A DNA stretch of 64,000 nt, taken from contig NZ_CP102280.1 in assembly GCF_025150085.1 (NCBI RefSeq), positions 635,001-699,000 of the forward strand, read 5' to 3'. Position 1 is the stretch's first letter. Every line of letters begins with the position of its first letter. The notes under the pieces are model-generated. The model was not told the origin of the DNA. It saw only the letters and a list, made by a program, of their open reading frames with translations, and ran no database searches. The position numbers and the translations under genes are program-made. The DNA comes from Dorea longicatena (GTDB lineage: Bacteria; Bacillota; Clostridia; Lachnospirales; Lachnospiraceae). Shown one piece after another: positions 52,065 to 61,107 of this stretch.

Positions 52065-53048
52065 ATGAAAAAAATCAAGTGGGGCGTTATAGGAACTGCC
52101 GGAATTGCCAGAAGTTGTACCATTCCGGGAATGATACAGGCATACAACTGCGAATTATATGCAATTGCCGGAAGAAGCATAGACAAAGCTGAACAATTTA
52201 AAGAAAAATTCGGATTTGAAAAAGCCTATGGAAGTTATAAAGAATTGTTGGATGATCCGGAAGTGGAAGCGGTATATATTGCGCTGCCAAATACTTTACA
52301 TTATGAGTGGGCCGTGAAAGCTATGAAAAGCGGCAAACATGTATTGTGTGAGAAGCCGCTTGCACCGTGTGAAAAGCAGGTAAAAGAATTATTTGACACG
52401 GCAAAAGAGAATCATGTATATCTTATGGAAGCTTTTGCGTATCAGCACAGTCCATATATCACTGCAATTAAGAAAGAGATAGAAGATGGTACGATAGGAG
52501 AAGTTTGTTATATAGATTCCGCATTTATCACATCGGACTATAATAAGGAAAATATCCGGATGAGACGGGAGACTCTCGGAGGGTGTACATACGATCTTGG
52601 AGTATACAACACAAGCCTGACGTTAGGACTTCTGAATGAAGAACCAGAAAAAGTCGAGGCTTCCGCAATCTTTTCGGAAGAAAAGATCGATAAGCTGACT
52701 TCTGTGGTCATGGAATTCGCAGATGGAAAGAAAGCAGCATTTACCTGCGGCATGACACTTGCAACGGATCAGGACAGGAGACTGGACCGTCTGGAGATAG
52801 ATGGGACGAAGGGAAGCATTACCGGAACCAAATTTTCATTCAATGGTGATGGAGAATTAAGCTATACGATTCGTACGGCTGAGGGGCAGGAAGAAGTAAA
52901 GACGGTAGAAGTTCCACAGAATTATCGCCTGGAGGTAGAACAATTTGGCAGATGTATCGATGAAAATGAGAAGCCGGCGGTTACGGAAGAATTTTCGCTG
53001 AAAAATGTGAGACTTGTTGAGCGGATTCTGGAGGAGATCGGATATTAA
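52065..53048 (+). CDS. Gfo/Idh/MocA-family oxidoreductase
   Basis: A 327-residue NAD(P)-dependent dehydrogenase. The Rossmann loop is WGVIGTAGIARSCTIPGM at the N-terminus. VEAVYIALPNTLHYEWAVKA leads to the CEKPLAP motif with its catalytic Lys, near residue 100. The substrate domain has ETLGGCTYDLGVYNTSLTL with the conserved Asp and Tyr. It oxidises a sugar, inositol or related polyol; which one is unknown. GCGAGGCG precedes the ATG. The next small gene starts within 2 bases of its stop. Confidence 0.92.
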   Translation: MKKIKWGVIGTAGIARSCTIPGMIQAYNCELYAIAGRSIDKAEQFKEKFGFEKAYGSYKELLDDPEVEAVYIALPNTLHYEWAVKAMKSGKHVLCEKPLAPCEKQVKELFDTAKENHVYLMEAFAYQHSPYITAIKKEIEDGTIGEVCYIDSAFITSDYNKENIRMRRETLGGCTYDLGVYNTSLTLGLLNEEPEKVEASAIFSEEKIDKLTSVVMEFADGKKAAFTCGMTLATDQDRRLDRLEIDGTKGSITGTKFSFNGDGELSYTIRTAEGQEEVKTVEVPQNYRLEVEQFGRCIDENEKPAVTEEFSLKNVRLVERILEEIGY

Positions 53049-53049
53049 G

Positions 53050-53430
53050 ATGAAAAAGAATGAAAAGATCAGGACGCCGTTAGGAATCATTTCTGTTTTC
53101 AAGAATGAAATACCTGAAAGATATCATTGTGCAGCGGAACCGGAGATTTTACGTATCAGTGAGACGCATATACGGATTCGGACAATAGATCAGGCCGTAT
53201 CCTGGGGAGAAGAAGTGTATTCACCAAGACTTCGTCAGAACTGTATGAATCCTGAAAATATTACACTGTATCCACTGGAGATTGAGTGGAATGGGGATAA
53301 AGTTACGGTTTCAGATCATTATGGGATGAAAAGGTGGATAACCGGGGAAAAGTTACCGGAAATTCAAGACTGGAATCTAAAACTGAAAAAATTAAGATGT
53401 AATCCCTGCAGAAACTGTGGAAGATGTTAG
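53050..53430 (+). CDS. small protein with C-terminal Cys4 cluster, unknown
   Basis: A 126-residue protein ending in CNPCRNCGRC, a CxxCxxCxxC cluster suited to binding zinc or an iron-sulfur centre. The body (residues 1-110) contains ISVFKNEIPERYHCAAEPEI and ITLYPLEIEWNGDKVTVSDH and looks like a compact beta-rich fold. I do not recognise it. The ATG at 53050 is used because the upstream part of the frame lies inside the oxidoreductase gene. It sits between that gene and an FMN-dependent oxidase that also has an N-terminal cysteine cluster. Confidence 0.6.
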   Translation: MKKNEKIRTPLGIISVFKNEIPERYHCAAEPEILRISETHIRIRTIDQAVSWGEEVYSPRLRQNCMNPENITLYPLEIEWNGDKVTVSDHYGMKRWITGEKLPEIQDWNLKLKKLRCNPCRNCGRC

Positions 53431-53455
53431 AAAACGAAAGAAAAGAGAGAAAAAT

Positions 53456-54478
53456 ATGAATTATTCAGACTGTATAGAAAATGCAAGAACACGTATTGGA
53501 AATTATTGTAAAGCCTGTCCGGAGTGTAACGGACGTGCCTGTAAGAACCAGATGCCGGGACCGGGCGCAAAGGGAGTAGGGGATACAGCTATCCGCAATT
53601 ATGACAAATGGAAGGAAATCCGTGTACAGATGGATACAATTGCCGAGAATAAACCGGTGGATACATCACTGGAGCTCTTCGGGAAGAAATTCAAATATCC
53701 GTTTTTTGCAGGTCCGGTTGGTGCAGTAGGATTACATTATGGAGACTGCCTGGATGATGTGGCATATAATGATATTCTGGTATCTTCCTGTGCAAAATAC
53801 GGAATTGCTGCATTTACAGGAGATGGCGTGGACAGTAATGTGATGGTTGCAGCAACAAAAGCGATTAAGAAAACAGATGGAATCGGAATCCCGACTGTGA
53901 AACCATGGAATCTGGATGTGATTGCCGGGAAGATGGAGATGGTACATGAATCGAAAGCCCTCGCAGTGGCGATGGATATTGATGCAGCAGGGCTTCCGTT
54001 TCTTAAGAATATGGAACCACCGGCAGGAAGTAAGACGGTAGAAGAACTCCGTCAGATTGCGAAGATGGCAGGCACACCATTTATTGTGAAAGGTGTTATG
54101 ACCGTCAAAGGAGCATTGAAAGCAAAAGAGGCGGGAGCATCTGCAATTGTAGTATCGAATCATGGCGGCCGTGTACTGGATCAGTGCCCGGCGACAGCAG
54201 AAGTTCTGGAAGAGATTGCACTGGCAGTAGGTGATTCTATGAAGATATTTGTAGACGGTGGAATCCGCAGTGGTGTGGATGTATTTAAAGCACTTGCATT
54301 GGGAGCAGATGCAGTGATCATTGCAAGACCATTTGTGACAGCTGTATACGGAGGCGCAGAAGAAGGCGTGAAATCTTATATCGAAAAGCTGGGAACAGAA
54401 CTGGAAGATACGATGAAAATGTGTGGAGTGACGAGTCTGGAAGAGATTGACAGGGATTGTGTGTGGACAAGATCCTGA
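53456..54478 (+). CDS. FMN-dependent alpha-hydroxy-acid oxidase family protein
   Basis: A 340-residue TIM-barrel flavoprotein. Family features are FFAGPVGAVGLHYG, the flavin Lys in FIVKGVMTVKGALKA (~204), the base region VVSNHGGRVLDQCPATAEVL (~233) with His and Arg, and FVDGGIRSGVDVFKALALGA followed by IIARPF. The N-terminus has a cysteine cluster (C6, C18, C21, C24, C29), typical of anaerobe members, which may hold an Fe-S centre. It oxidises lactate, glycolate or a related hydroxy acid. The ATG follows AAAGAGAG and the gene ends 4 bases from the convergent LysR gene. Confidence 0.88.
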   Translation: MNYSDCIENARTRIGNYCKACPECNGRACKNQMPGPGAKGVGDTAIRNYDKWKEIRVQMDTIAENKPVDTSLELFGKKFKYPFFAGPVGAVGLHYGDCLDDVAYNDILVSSCAKYGIAAFTGDGVDSNVMVAATKAIKKTDGIGIPTVKPWNLDVIAGKMEMVHESKALAVAMDIDAAGLPFLKNMEPPAGSKTVEELRQIAKMAGTPFIVKGVMTVKGALKAKEAGASAIVVSNHGGRVLDQCPATAEVLEEIALAVGDSMKIFVDGGIRSGVDVFKALALGADAVIIARPFVTAVYGGAEEGVKSYIEKLGTELEDTMKMCGVTSLEEIDRDCVWTRS

Positions 54479-54482
54479 TCTG

Positions 54483-55328
54483 CTAATCCCACATTTTTAG
54501 AAAGTCCTGAATCTCCTCCGGGAGTTGTTCTTTTCTCCATGCCAGCAGGATCTCTGTAGTAAGATCTGCGCCTGAGATCCTGCATGATGTAAGTTTTGAA
54601 GAAAGCGTCTGCATTGAAGCAGGAAGGATAGCAATACCAAGCCCTTTTTCTGCCATGGTCATAGCAGTGCGGGCATCTCCGCAAGTGAAATATATATCAC
54701 ACATCAGTCCGGCGCGTTCAAAGGCTGCCAGCATATATTTACGATAGCGGTATGAAAGAATCAGCGGCTGTCTGGAAAGCTCTTTAAGCGGGATAGAAGA
54801 ACGTTCCTGAAGAAGCGGGGAATCAGGAATGCTCATAGCCATAAGGCTTTCTTTTAAGAGCGGCTTTGTTTCACATCCGTTCAATGCAATGGGAGTCCGC
54901 AGAGTAGTAAGGTCGATGATCCGGTTTTCCAGCTGGTCTTTTAGTGTAAAGGTTGAGCCTTCGTGTACATCAAAACGCACTTTGGGATACTTCTTTGCAA
55001 AATGAAGAAGATGGTCGGACATCATTGATACGGTGGAAGGGGTCATACCGATATGCAGAGTGGCAGACTGGCTGGATTTTATCACTTCACGTTTGGCGAG
55101 GTCGGAAAGTATCAGGAGATTTCCGGCCTGTTCGTAAAGTGTTTTCCCGGCTTCGGTTAAAGTGATTCTTTTTTTACCACGAAGAAAAAGCGGCACCTGT
55201 AATTCCTCTTCCAGCATTTTGATCTGATAGCTGAGAGGAGGCTGTGTCATATGAAGATCTCTGGCCGCACCACTGATGGTCCCGGCATCTACGATAGCAC
55301 GAAAATATTCTAACTGTTTCAGTTCCAT
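54483..55328 (-). CDS. LysR-family transcriptional regulator
   Basis: A 281-residue LysR protein. HTH: MELKQLEYFRAIVDAGTISG then AARDLHMTQPPLSYQIKML. The effector domain begins with LHIGMTPSTVSMMSDHLL near residue 91 and ends CGDARTAMTMAEKGLGIAIL then PASMQTLSSKL. The start at 55328 follows AAAGGAAA; upstream codons are AT-rich and unlike the family. It is divergent from a MATE pump gene 165 bases away, the likely target, and resembles the regulator at 4.5 kb that also faces an exporter. Confidence 0.92.
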   Translation of the reverse strand: MELKQLEYFRAIVDAGTISGAARDLHMTQPPLSYQIKMLEEELQVPLFLRGKKRITLTEAGKTLYEQAGNLLILSDLAKREVIKSSQSATLHIGMTPSTVSMMSDHLLHFAKKYPKVRFDVHEGSTFTLKDQLENRIIDLTTLRTPIALNGCETKPLLKESLMAMSIPDSPLLQERSSIPLKELSRQPLILSYRYRKYMLAAFERAGLMCDIYFTCGDARTAMTMAEKGLGIAILPASMQTLSSKLTSCRISGADLTTEILLAWRKEQLPEEIQDFLKMWD

Positions 55329-55426
55329 AAAATTTCCTTTCTCTATATGATAAAAATAAAAAATATAAGAGTTATTTATGAACAAAACCATATAAAAAAT
55401 GTTGAATTGCCATATAAAAACAATAA

Positions 55427-55455
55427 TTTACATATATAATAACCGATGTTATACT
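55427..55455 (+). promoter_or_regulatory. promoter of the MATE pump gene
   Basis: TTTACA and TATACT with a 17-base spacer, in the divergent LysR/MATE region. Confidence 0.6.
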
Positions 55456-55492
55456 GAAAACGCAAGAAAAAAGAAAAGGAATGAGTAAAAAT

Positions 55493-56854
55493 ATGAAAAG
55501 AGTTGACTTTGAAAATGGAACCGTGACCGGGAATATTCTTGGTGCAGCACTTCCGATGCTCGTTGCTCAGATCTTAAACTTATTATATAACATTGTGGAT
55601 CGTGTATACATTGCACGTATCCCGGAGGTGGGAACGAAAGCACTGGGGGCAGTTGGAATCTGCTTTCCGTTGATCGTGATCATTACTGCATTTGCAAATC
55701 TCTTTGGAGGCGGAGGTGCACCGCTTTTTTCTATTTCCAGAGGGAAAAGGCAGGAGAGAGAAGCTGTGTGTATTATGAATACTTCTTTTTCCATGGTTTG
55801 TGTCAGTGGTGTGATATTGATGGTGACGGGGTTACTATTTGCAAGACCGATTTTAATTTTGTTTGGAGCTTCTAAGAGTGCACTGGTGTATGTGTATCCG
55901 TATATGATGATCTATCTGCTCGGTACATTGCCGTCAATGATCGCAGTCGGGATGAATCCGTTCATCAATGCCCAGGGATATTCTGTAGTTGGAATGCTTT
56001 CTGTTGCAATCGGAGCAGTTGCGAATCTGATACTTGATCCACTGTTTATCTTTGTTCTCGGATTCGGAGTGCGGGGCGCAGCCATTGCGACCATACTGTC
56101 ACAGACATTATCGGCAGCCTTTGTTCTTTTTTTCCTTACAGGAAAAGCAGAATTGAAAGTACGGTTTTTACGGAAGAATGAGATATCGGAATGTACAGGG
56201 TATGCGAAAAATATTGTAAGTCTGGGGATGGCCGGATTTATCATGCAGCTTACGAACAGCCTGGTGACAATCTGTTGTAACAACGTACTGTCTGTTACAG
56301 GCGGAGATATTTATATCTCTGTAATGACGATCATTTCCAGTGTGCGTCAGCTTGTGGAGACTCCGATCCATGCAATAAATGAAGGAACGTCTCCGATCTT
56401 AAGCTATAATTACGGGGCTCGTCGTCCTGCGCGTGTGCGAAAATCAATTGCAGTTCTGGCAGTTATGATCCTTATATATACAGGAGTGATGTGGGGAAGT
56501 ATTATCATGATTCCGGAAGTCCTGATCCGGATATTCAGTTCGGATAAGACTCTTATGAAAGATGCCGTTCCGGCGTTGAAACAATATTTTGCGGCGTTTA
56601 TATTTATGGATCTGCAGTATATGGGACAAACAGTATTTAAATCACTGAATAAGAAGAGGCAGGCAATCTTCTTTTCACTGCTTCGTAAAGTGTTCATTGT
56701 AGTTCCGCTTACTTATCTGATGCCATATGTATTACATATGGGAACGGATGGGGTATTCCTTGCAGAGCCGGTATCAAATGTGATCGGTGGAAGTATCTGC
56801 TTTATCACGATGCTATGTACAGTGATGCCGGAGCTGAAAAGGATGGAAGCGTAA
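55493..56854 (+). CDS. MATE-family efflux pump
   Basis: A full-length pump of about 453 residues with twelve helices. It starts VDFENGTVTGNILGAALPML followed by VAQILNLLYNIVDRVYIARI, the typical first helix pair. The second half repeats the pattern from SLGMAGFIMQLTNSLVTICC. It exports cationic compounds using Na+ or H+. ATG 55493 is preferred because AAGGA directly abuts the in-frame ATG at 55481; the difference is four residues. It is probably controlled by the divergent LysR regulator. Confidence 0.92.
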   Translation: MKRVDFENGTVTGNILGAALPMLVAQILNLLYNIVDRVYIARIPEVGTKALGAVGICFPLIVIITAFANLFGGGGAPLFSISRGKRQEREAVCIMNTSFSMVCVSGVILMVTGLLFARPILILFGASKSALVYVYPYMMIYLLGTLPSMIAVGMNPFINAQGYSVVGMLSVAIGAVANLILDPLFIFVLGFGVRGAAIATILSQTLSAAFVLFFLTGKAELKVRFLRKNEISECTGYAKNIVSLGMAGFIMQLTNSLVTICCNNVLSVTGGDIYISVMTIISSVRQLVETPIHAINEGTSPILSYNYGARRPARVRKSIAVLAVMILIYTGVMWGSIIMIPEVLIRIFSSDKTLMKDAVPALKQYFAAFIFMDLQYMGQTVFKSLNKKRQAIFFSLLRKVFIVVPLTYLMPYVLHMGTDGVFLAEPVSNVIGGSICFITMLCTVMPELKRMEA

Positions 56855-56957
56855 AAGGGAAAAACTTCGTTTTTACCAGTCTGGCATGTTTAAGAAAAAT
56901 TTGGTAAAATAAAAAATCAGGAGAGAAGAAAAAAGACAGAAGAGGAGTGTGACAGAG

Positions 56958-57947
56958 ATGGTTATATTAAATGACTATCTGTATTCCGGAGATACAGTAC
57001 TTCGGATTCTTCACAATTACATCAAAGATTTGAGAAAAGATGCCAAGAAAACAGGAAATGAAATAGATATGATTCATTGTAATTTTCTGTTGCAGATCCA
57101 GGAACTTCTGGAGCATAATGATTTCTTAACTGCGCAGTCTCAGAAAATGAGAGAGTTTTACAAATATATGGCGAAAGAATATCCGTTTATGGCATTTACT
57201 TTCAAAGGAAGGATCAAATCACTGATCCGGGCAGAAGAGAAATTCAATGGTTATGTGGTGGAATTCATTTATGATTATTATGAAGAACACGGGAAATATC
57301 CGAGCATAGCAGAAGTTAAGAAACGATTGAGTTGCTTTAGAGATTTAATCGCTTACAGAATTATTATTTCAGTTCCCAGATGCCATCTGAACAGTGAAGA
57401 AGACAGAGAAGAGCAGGAGCGGAAATACCTGTATCAGATCGCAAATGTACTGCCGGGATTTTTGGAGGAGCAGGGATTTAGTGCAGAACCGGCCATGGGG
57501 ATAAAGGAAAGTACATCCCCGCTTTTGAACGAATCAGTGAAACCGTATTACAGAGATTATATCTGCAGCCATAGTTCGAATAATTATCAGTCTTTACATA
57601 TTACATTTTACGATAATAGTTCAAGATGTTATATGGAGGTACAGCTTCGAACCAAAATGATGGATGACATTGCAGAAATAGGCTCGGCAAATCATATCGG
57701 TTATGAAAAAGAGCAGGAACATGAACGGGCCAGAAGAGATGCAATCCCGGAAGGAGAGTGTCTGTATTTTGATGAGGCTTATGAGAGAGGAATGAAACTT
57801 TTGAATCTTAAGCTGGCTGAACTGGATGTGAATATGTTTTCGGCAATAAATAACAGTCTGATCAATGACGGATGTGGACTTTACCGTGGAAGGTTGATTC
57901 TTCCGTATGAGCATTTGTCCAGATTCCAGAACGACCTGATTGATTAA
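56958..57947 (+). CDS. RelA/SpoT-domain protein, putative (p)ppGpp synthetase
   Basis: A 329-residue cytosolic protein without TGS, ACT or HD hydrolase domains. Residues ~75-250 show the synthetase fold: GRIKSLIRAEEKF, FRDLIAYRIIISVPR with the conserved Asp, SNNYQSLHITFYD where most enzymes have NGYQSLH, and CYMEVQLRTKMMDDIAE with the catalytic Glu. Catalytic acidic residues are kept, but the Gly-to-Asn change and flanking sequence are unusual. It may make an alarmone or be a divergent nucleotidyltransferase such as a Tas-like toxin. ATG 56958 follows GAGGAG; a GTG at 56949 is possible. Confidence 0.8.
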   Translation: MVILNDYLYSGDTVLRILHNYIKDLRKDAKKTGNEIDMIHCNFLLQIQELLEHNDFLTAQSQKMREFYKYMAKEYPFMAFTFKGRIKSLIRAEEKFNGYVVEFIYDYYEEHGKYPSIAEVKKRLSCFRDLIAYRIIISVPRCHLNSEEDREEQERKYLYQIANVLPGFLEEQGFSAEPAMGIKESTSPLLNESVKPYYRDYICSHSSNNYQSLHITFYDNSSRCYMEVQLRTKMMDDIAEIGSANHIGYEKEQEHERARRDAIPEGECLYFDEAYERGMKLLNLKLAELDVNMFSAINNSLINDGCGLYRGRLILPYEHLSRFQNDLID

Positions 57948-58025
57948 TATTTATGATCACAGGGATAAAAGAACAAAAGTAAGTTTCAGTTTGCAATATA
58001 GATCAGAATATAGTATGATGTAATT

Positions 58026-58058
58026 CAGGGCTTTAAAGTGTAGTGCTTTAAAGTCCTG
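58026..58058 (+). promoter_or_regulatory. leader hairpin ahead of the alanine/glycine symporter
   Basis: CAGGGCTTTAAAG and CTTTAAAGTCCTG are complementary over 13 bp (one G-T pair) with a 7-base spacer, in the 5' region of the symporter gene and after a TAGTATGAT -10-like box. It may be an operator or an mRNA hairpin; no glycine riboswitch is recognised. Confidence 0.45.
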
Positions 58059-58082
58059 AGACTTTGAAAGGATATTTATACT

Positions 58083-59468
58083 ATGATAGTTAAATTAATA
58101 GAACAAGTATATAGCTTTTTGTGGGGAGATTTATTGCAGATACCTCTTCCGGGAGGCGGTAGTGTCGGAATTTCACTGTTGATCATACTTCTGATACCGG
58201 CAGGAATATATTTTACCATCCGGACCAGAGTACTTCCGATCAGGTTATTTCCGGATATGGTAACGGTACTGACAGGAAAGAAAGAAGACAAGAACAGTCT
58301 GTCTACTTTTCAGACATTGATCGTATCGACAGCAACCCGTGTCGGAATGGGAAATCTGGTCGGCGTTGTTGCGGCAGTATCCGCAGGTGGTGCGGGAGCT
58401 ATATTCTGGATGTGGGTGACAGCGCTGATCGGTTCTTCGACAGCATTTATAGAAGCAACACTTGCTCAGATTCATAAAGAAAAAGATCCTTTATACGGAG
58501 GTTTCCGCGGCGGACCGGCATATTATATCCATGATTATGTGGAAGGCAGGACCGGAAAGAAGAGAAAGTGCGTACTGCCTGCAGTATTATTTGCCATCTC
58601 AGGTTTGATCTGCTGGTGCGGGATTAGTCAGGTAATCAGTAATTCTGTGGCTGCATCTTTTAAAAATGCATTTTCTATTCCGCCACTTTATACGACGATC
58701 GTTCTGGTGATCCTTGCGGCGATTATCGTACTTCGTAAGAATGCGACGGTAAAAGTACTGGATCTGATGGTTCCGTTTATGGCGGTGTGTTATTTCTGCA
58801 TTACGATTTTTATTATTATTACCAATATCGGAAGCCTTCCGGGGGTATTTGCAAGAATCTTCCAGGAAGCTTTCGGAATCCGCCAGGTGGCAGCCGGTGG
58901 ATTTGGAGCAGTGTTGATGAACGGAGTAAAACGTGGATTATTTTCGAATGAAGCTGGTTCAGGCTCTGCGCCATGTGCGGCAGCGGCAGCAGAATGTGAC
59001 AAACCGGTGAAAGCGGGATTAACACAGGCACTTGGAGTGTTTGTAGATACGATCGTAATCTGTAGCTGTACCGCTATGATCATGTTACTGGTACCGGAAA
59101 AACTGGTCGCTGGAAAAGAAGGAATGGATCTGTTACAGACTGCGATGAGATATCATCTGGGAGAATTCGGAGTGATATTCATTGCAGTGACCTTATTCCT
59201 GTTCAGTTTTTCTACATTTCTGGGAATTCTCTTTTATGCAAGATGTAATGTGGCATATCTGTTTGGTGACAAATGGTGCTGGCAGACTGCATACAAAGTA
59301 TTGGCACTTGTGATGTTGTTCATTGGAGGAATTGCGACTTATACATTTGTATGGGATCTGGGAGATGTCGGAATCGGTCTGATGACAATCTTCAACATTG
59401 CAGCGTTGTACCTGATGGGAGGTCAGGCGCTCGATGAACTGAAGGCATATGAGGAGTCTAAAAAATAA
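58083..59468 (+). CDS. alanine/glycine:cation symporter (AGCS family)
   Basis: A 461-residue membrane protein with about eleven helices. AGCS signatures: FQTLIVSTATRVGMGNLVGV, AVSAGGAGAIFWMW near residue 103, FRGGPAYYIHDYVEGRTGKK, and GVKRGLFSNEAGSGSAPCAA near 288, the family's most conserved motif. It takes up alanine or glycine with Na+. AAAGGATAT precedes the ATG. It stands alone and ends at a terminator shared with the convergent RluA gene. Confidence 0.93.
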   Translation: MIVKLIEQVYSFLWGDLLQIPLPGGGSVGISLLIILLIPAGIYFTIRTRVLPIRLFPDMVTVLTGKKEDKNSLSTFQTLIVSTATRVGMGNLVGVVAAVSAGGAGAIFWMWVTALIGSSTAFIEATLAQIHKEKDPLYGGFRGGPAYYIHDYVEGRTGKKRKCVLPAVLFAISGLICWCGISQVISNSVAASFKNAFSIPPLYTTIVLVILAAIIVLRKNATVKVLDLMVPFMAVCYFCITIFIIITNIGSLPGVFARIFQEAFGIRQVAAGGFGAVLMNGVKRGLFSNEAGSGSAPCAAAAAECDKPVKAGLTQALGVFVDTIVICSCTAMIMLLVPEKLVAGKEGMDLLQTAMRYHLGEFGVIFIAVTLFLFSFSTFLGILFYARCNVAYLFGDKWCWQTAYKVLALVMLFIGGIATYTFVWDLGDVGIGLMTIFNIAALYLMGGQALDELKAYEESKK

Positions 59469-59481
59469 CTGGATATAGATG

Positions 59482-59532
59482 AAAAGCAGTATTGTATAAC
59501 GATGAAAAATCGGAATACAATACTGCTTTTTT
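59482..59532. terminator. bidirectional terminator
   Basis: AAAAGCAGTATTGTAT and ATACAATACTGCTTTT are perfectly complementary with T-runs on both strands, between the symporter and RluA-type genes. Confidence 0.85.
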
Positions 59533-60421
59533 AGTCTTTTAATACATTTGCCATATCAGCAGGAAGAGGTGCCGTAAATGACATCCATTCACCGGTGATC
59601 GGATGTGCAAATTCCATATGATGGGAATGTAAAGCCTGCCTGGTCATATGTTCCATATCTGGATTATACAGGTAATCACCGATCAGTGGAAAGCCAAGGT
59701 ATTTCATATGAATACGGATCTGATGGGTACGGCCTGTCTCAAGTTTTAATGAGACCAGACTGTGTCCGTTTGCTTCTCTTATCAGTTTATAATGGGTGAT
59801 GGCTTCCTCACCGTGTTCAAAATCTACCATGCGTTCAATGATCGTTCCCTCTTTTCGGGCAAGTGGGGCGCAGATTGTTCCGGATGAAGGTGTGACACGG
59901 CCCTTTACTACTGCAAGATATTCGCGGTGTACTTCCCGGTTTTTAGTCATGGTAGAAAGGATGCTTCCGCTGACAAGGTGTTTGGAGACCACAGTGAGTC
60001 CGGAGGTATCGCGGTCAAGACGGTTGCAACAGCGAAAGATAAAAGGTTTGTCCTGCTTCTGGTAGTACCATGCAAGTGCATTGGCAAGGGAATTATAATA
60101 ATTGTTCATTGACGGATGAATCGGCATGCCGGCGGGTTTATTGATCACGATGATGTCTTCATCTTCGTAGATAATATCCAGTGGAATCTCCACCGGGGGG
60201 ATTTTCTCAGAGCATTTTGTTTCACAGATAATGACTTTTAGAATGTCTCCGGCAGTCAGTGTCTGGCGCATATAATAATGGACACCATTTACCAGTATAC
60301 TTTTTGGCATACGTTTGATTTCGGCAAGATTCTGACCGGAATATCCTTTCCTTCGTAAGAATTGTTCAATCCGGAGTCCGTCTTCTTTTTCGGTAATCAG
60401 GTATTCTATTGTACGGTTCAT
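59531..60421 (-). CDS. RluA-family pseudouridine synthase
   Basis: A 296-residue RNA-modifying enzyme. An S4-like RNA-binding segment (EQFLRRKGYSGQNLAEIKRM, ~17-36) precedes the catalytic domain. The catalytic Asp is in CCNRLDRDTSGLTVVSKH (~128). PAGMPIHPSMNNYYNSLANA and the C-terminal LETGRTHQIRIHMKYLGFPL then GDYLYNP complete the RluA pattern. Target is uridine in rRNA or tRNA; the exact site cannot be read from sequence. The start at 60421 follows AGGAGAATT; the frame extends 14 codons upstream. Confidence 0.92.
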   Translation of the reverse strand: MNRTIEYLITEKEDGLRIEQFLRRKGYSGQNLAEIKRMPKSILVNGVHYYMRQTLTAGDILKVIICETKCSEKIPPVEIPLDIIYEDEDIIVINKPAGMPIHPSMNNYYNSLANALAWYYQKQDKPFIFRCCNRLDRDTSGLTVVSKHLVSGSILSTMTKNREVHREYLAVVKGRVTPSSGTICAPLARKEGTIIERMVDFEHGEEAITHYKLIREANGHSLVSLKLETGRTHQIRIHMKYLGFPLIGDYLYNPDMEHMTRQALHSHHMEFAHPITGEWMSFTAPLPADMANVLKD

Positions 60422-60587
60422 TGCAATTCTCCTGTAGTATAGGTATAATAATGCCAGAAACAAAATCTGGCATGTATAACGCTGATATTTATAACGCTGG
60501 TATCCATATCATATCATGAATGCCGTGGATACTAAAGCAGTAAAATCAGATAAATTAAATGTAAAAATAACAGAAAGAGAGGATGAA

Positions 60588-61073
60588 ATGACAGGACTCA
60601 GTACACTTTGTTATATTGAAAAAGATAATAAATATCTGATGCTTCACAGAATTAAGAAGAAAAATGATGTGAATGAGGGAAAATGGATCGGTGTCGGAGG
60701 GCACTTTGAGGCAGATGAAAGCCCTGAAGAATGTGTTCTAAGAGAGGTAAAAGAAGAGACCGGGTATACGCTTACTTCTTACAGGTTCTGTGGACTTGTA
60801 ACATTTGTATCGGGAGACGGAGTGACAGAATATATGTCTTTGTTTCACGCAGATGGTTTTGAAGGGGAACAGATTGCCTGTGATGAAGGCGTTTTGGACT
60901 GGGTTGATATTAATAAGATACAGGATCTGAATCTCTGGAGAGGAGATAAGATATTTTTAAAACTGATAGCAGAAAAGGTTCCGTTTTTCTCGCTGAAACT
61001 CGTTTATGACGGACATGACGGTCTGGTGTCAGCAGTGCTAAATGGAACAGAACTGGATCTGGAAAAGATTTAG
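60588..61073 (+). CDS. Nudix hydrolase (8-oxo-dGTP diphosphatase-like)
   Basis: A 161-residue enzyme with a full Nudix box, GGHFEADESPEECVLREVKE then ETGY, matching Gx5Ex7REUxEExGU. The opening TLCYIEKDNKYLMLHR and KWIGVGGHFE suit the MutT/8-oxo-dGTP group, which hydrolyses nucleoside diphosphate derivatives and sanitises oxidised nucleotides. The ATG at 60588 follows AGAGAGGATG; the frame is open 24 codons further up. The aldose-epimerase-like gene follows after 34 bases and may be cotranscribed. Confidence 0.9.
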   Translation: MTGLSTLCYIEKDNKYLMLHRIKKKNDVNEGKWIGVGGHFEADESPEECVLREVKEETGYTLTSYRFCGLVTFVSGDGVTEYMSLFHADGFEGEQIACDEGVLDWVDINKIQDLNLWRGDKIFLKLIAEKVPFFSLKLVYDGHDGLVSAVLNGTELDLEKI

Positions 61074-61107
61074 AAGGAATGGAGCAGACAGAAAGGATGA
61101 GAGATTG

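Noticed and set aside
57948..58082. Glycine riboswitch ahead of the alanine/glycine symporter
   Set aside because: None of the conserved glycine aptamer elements is present; only a simple hairpin is seen.
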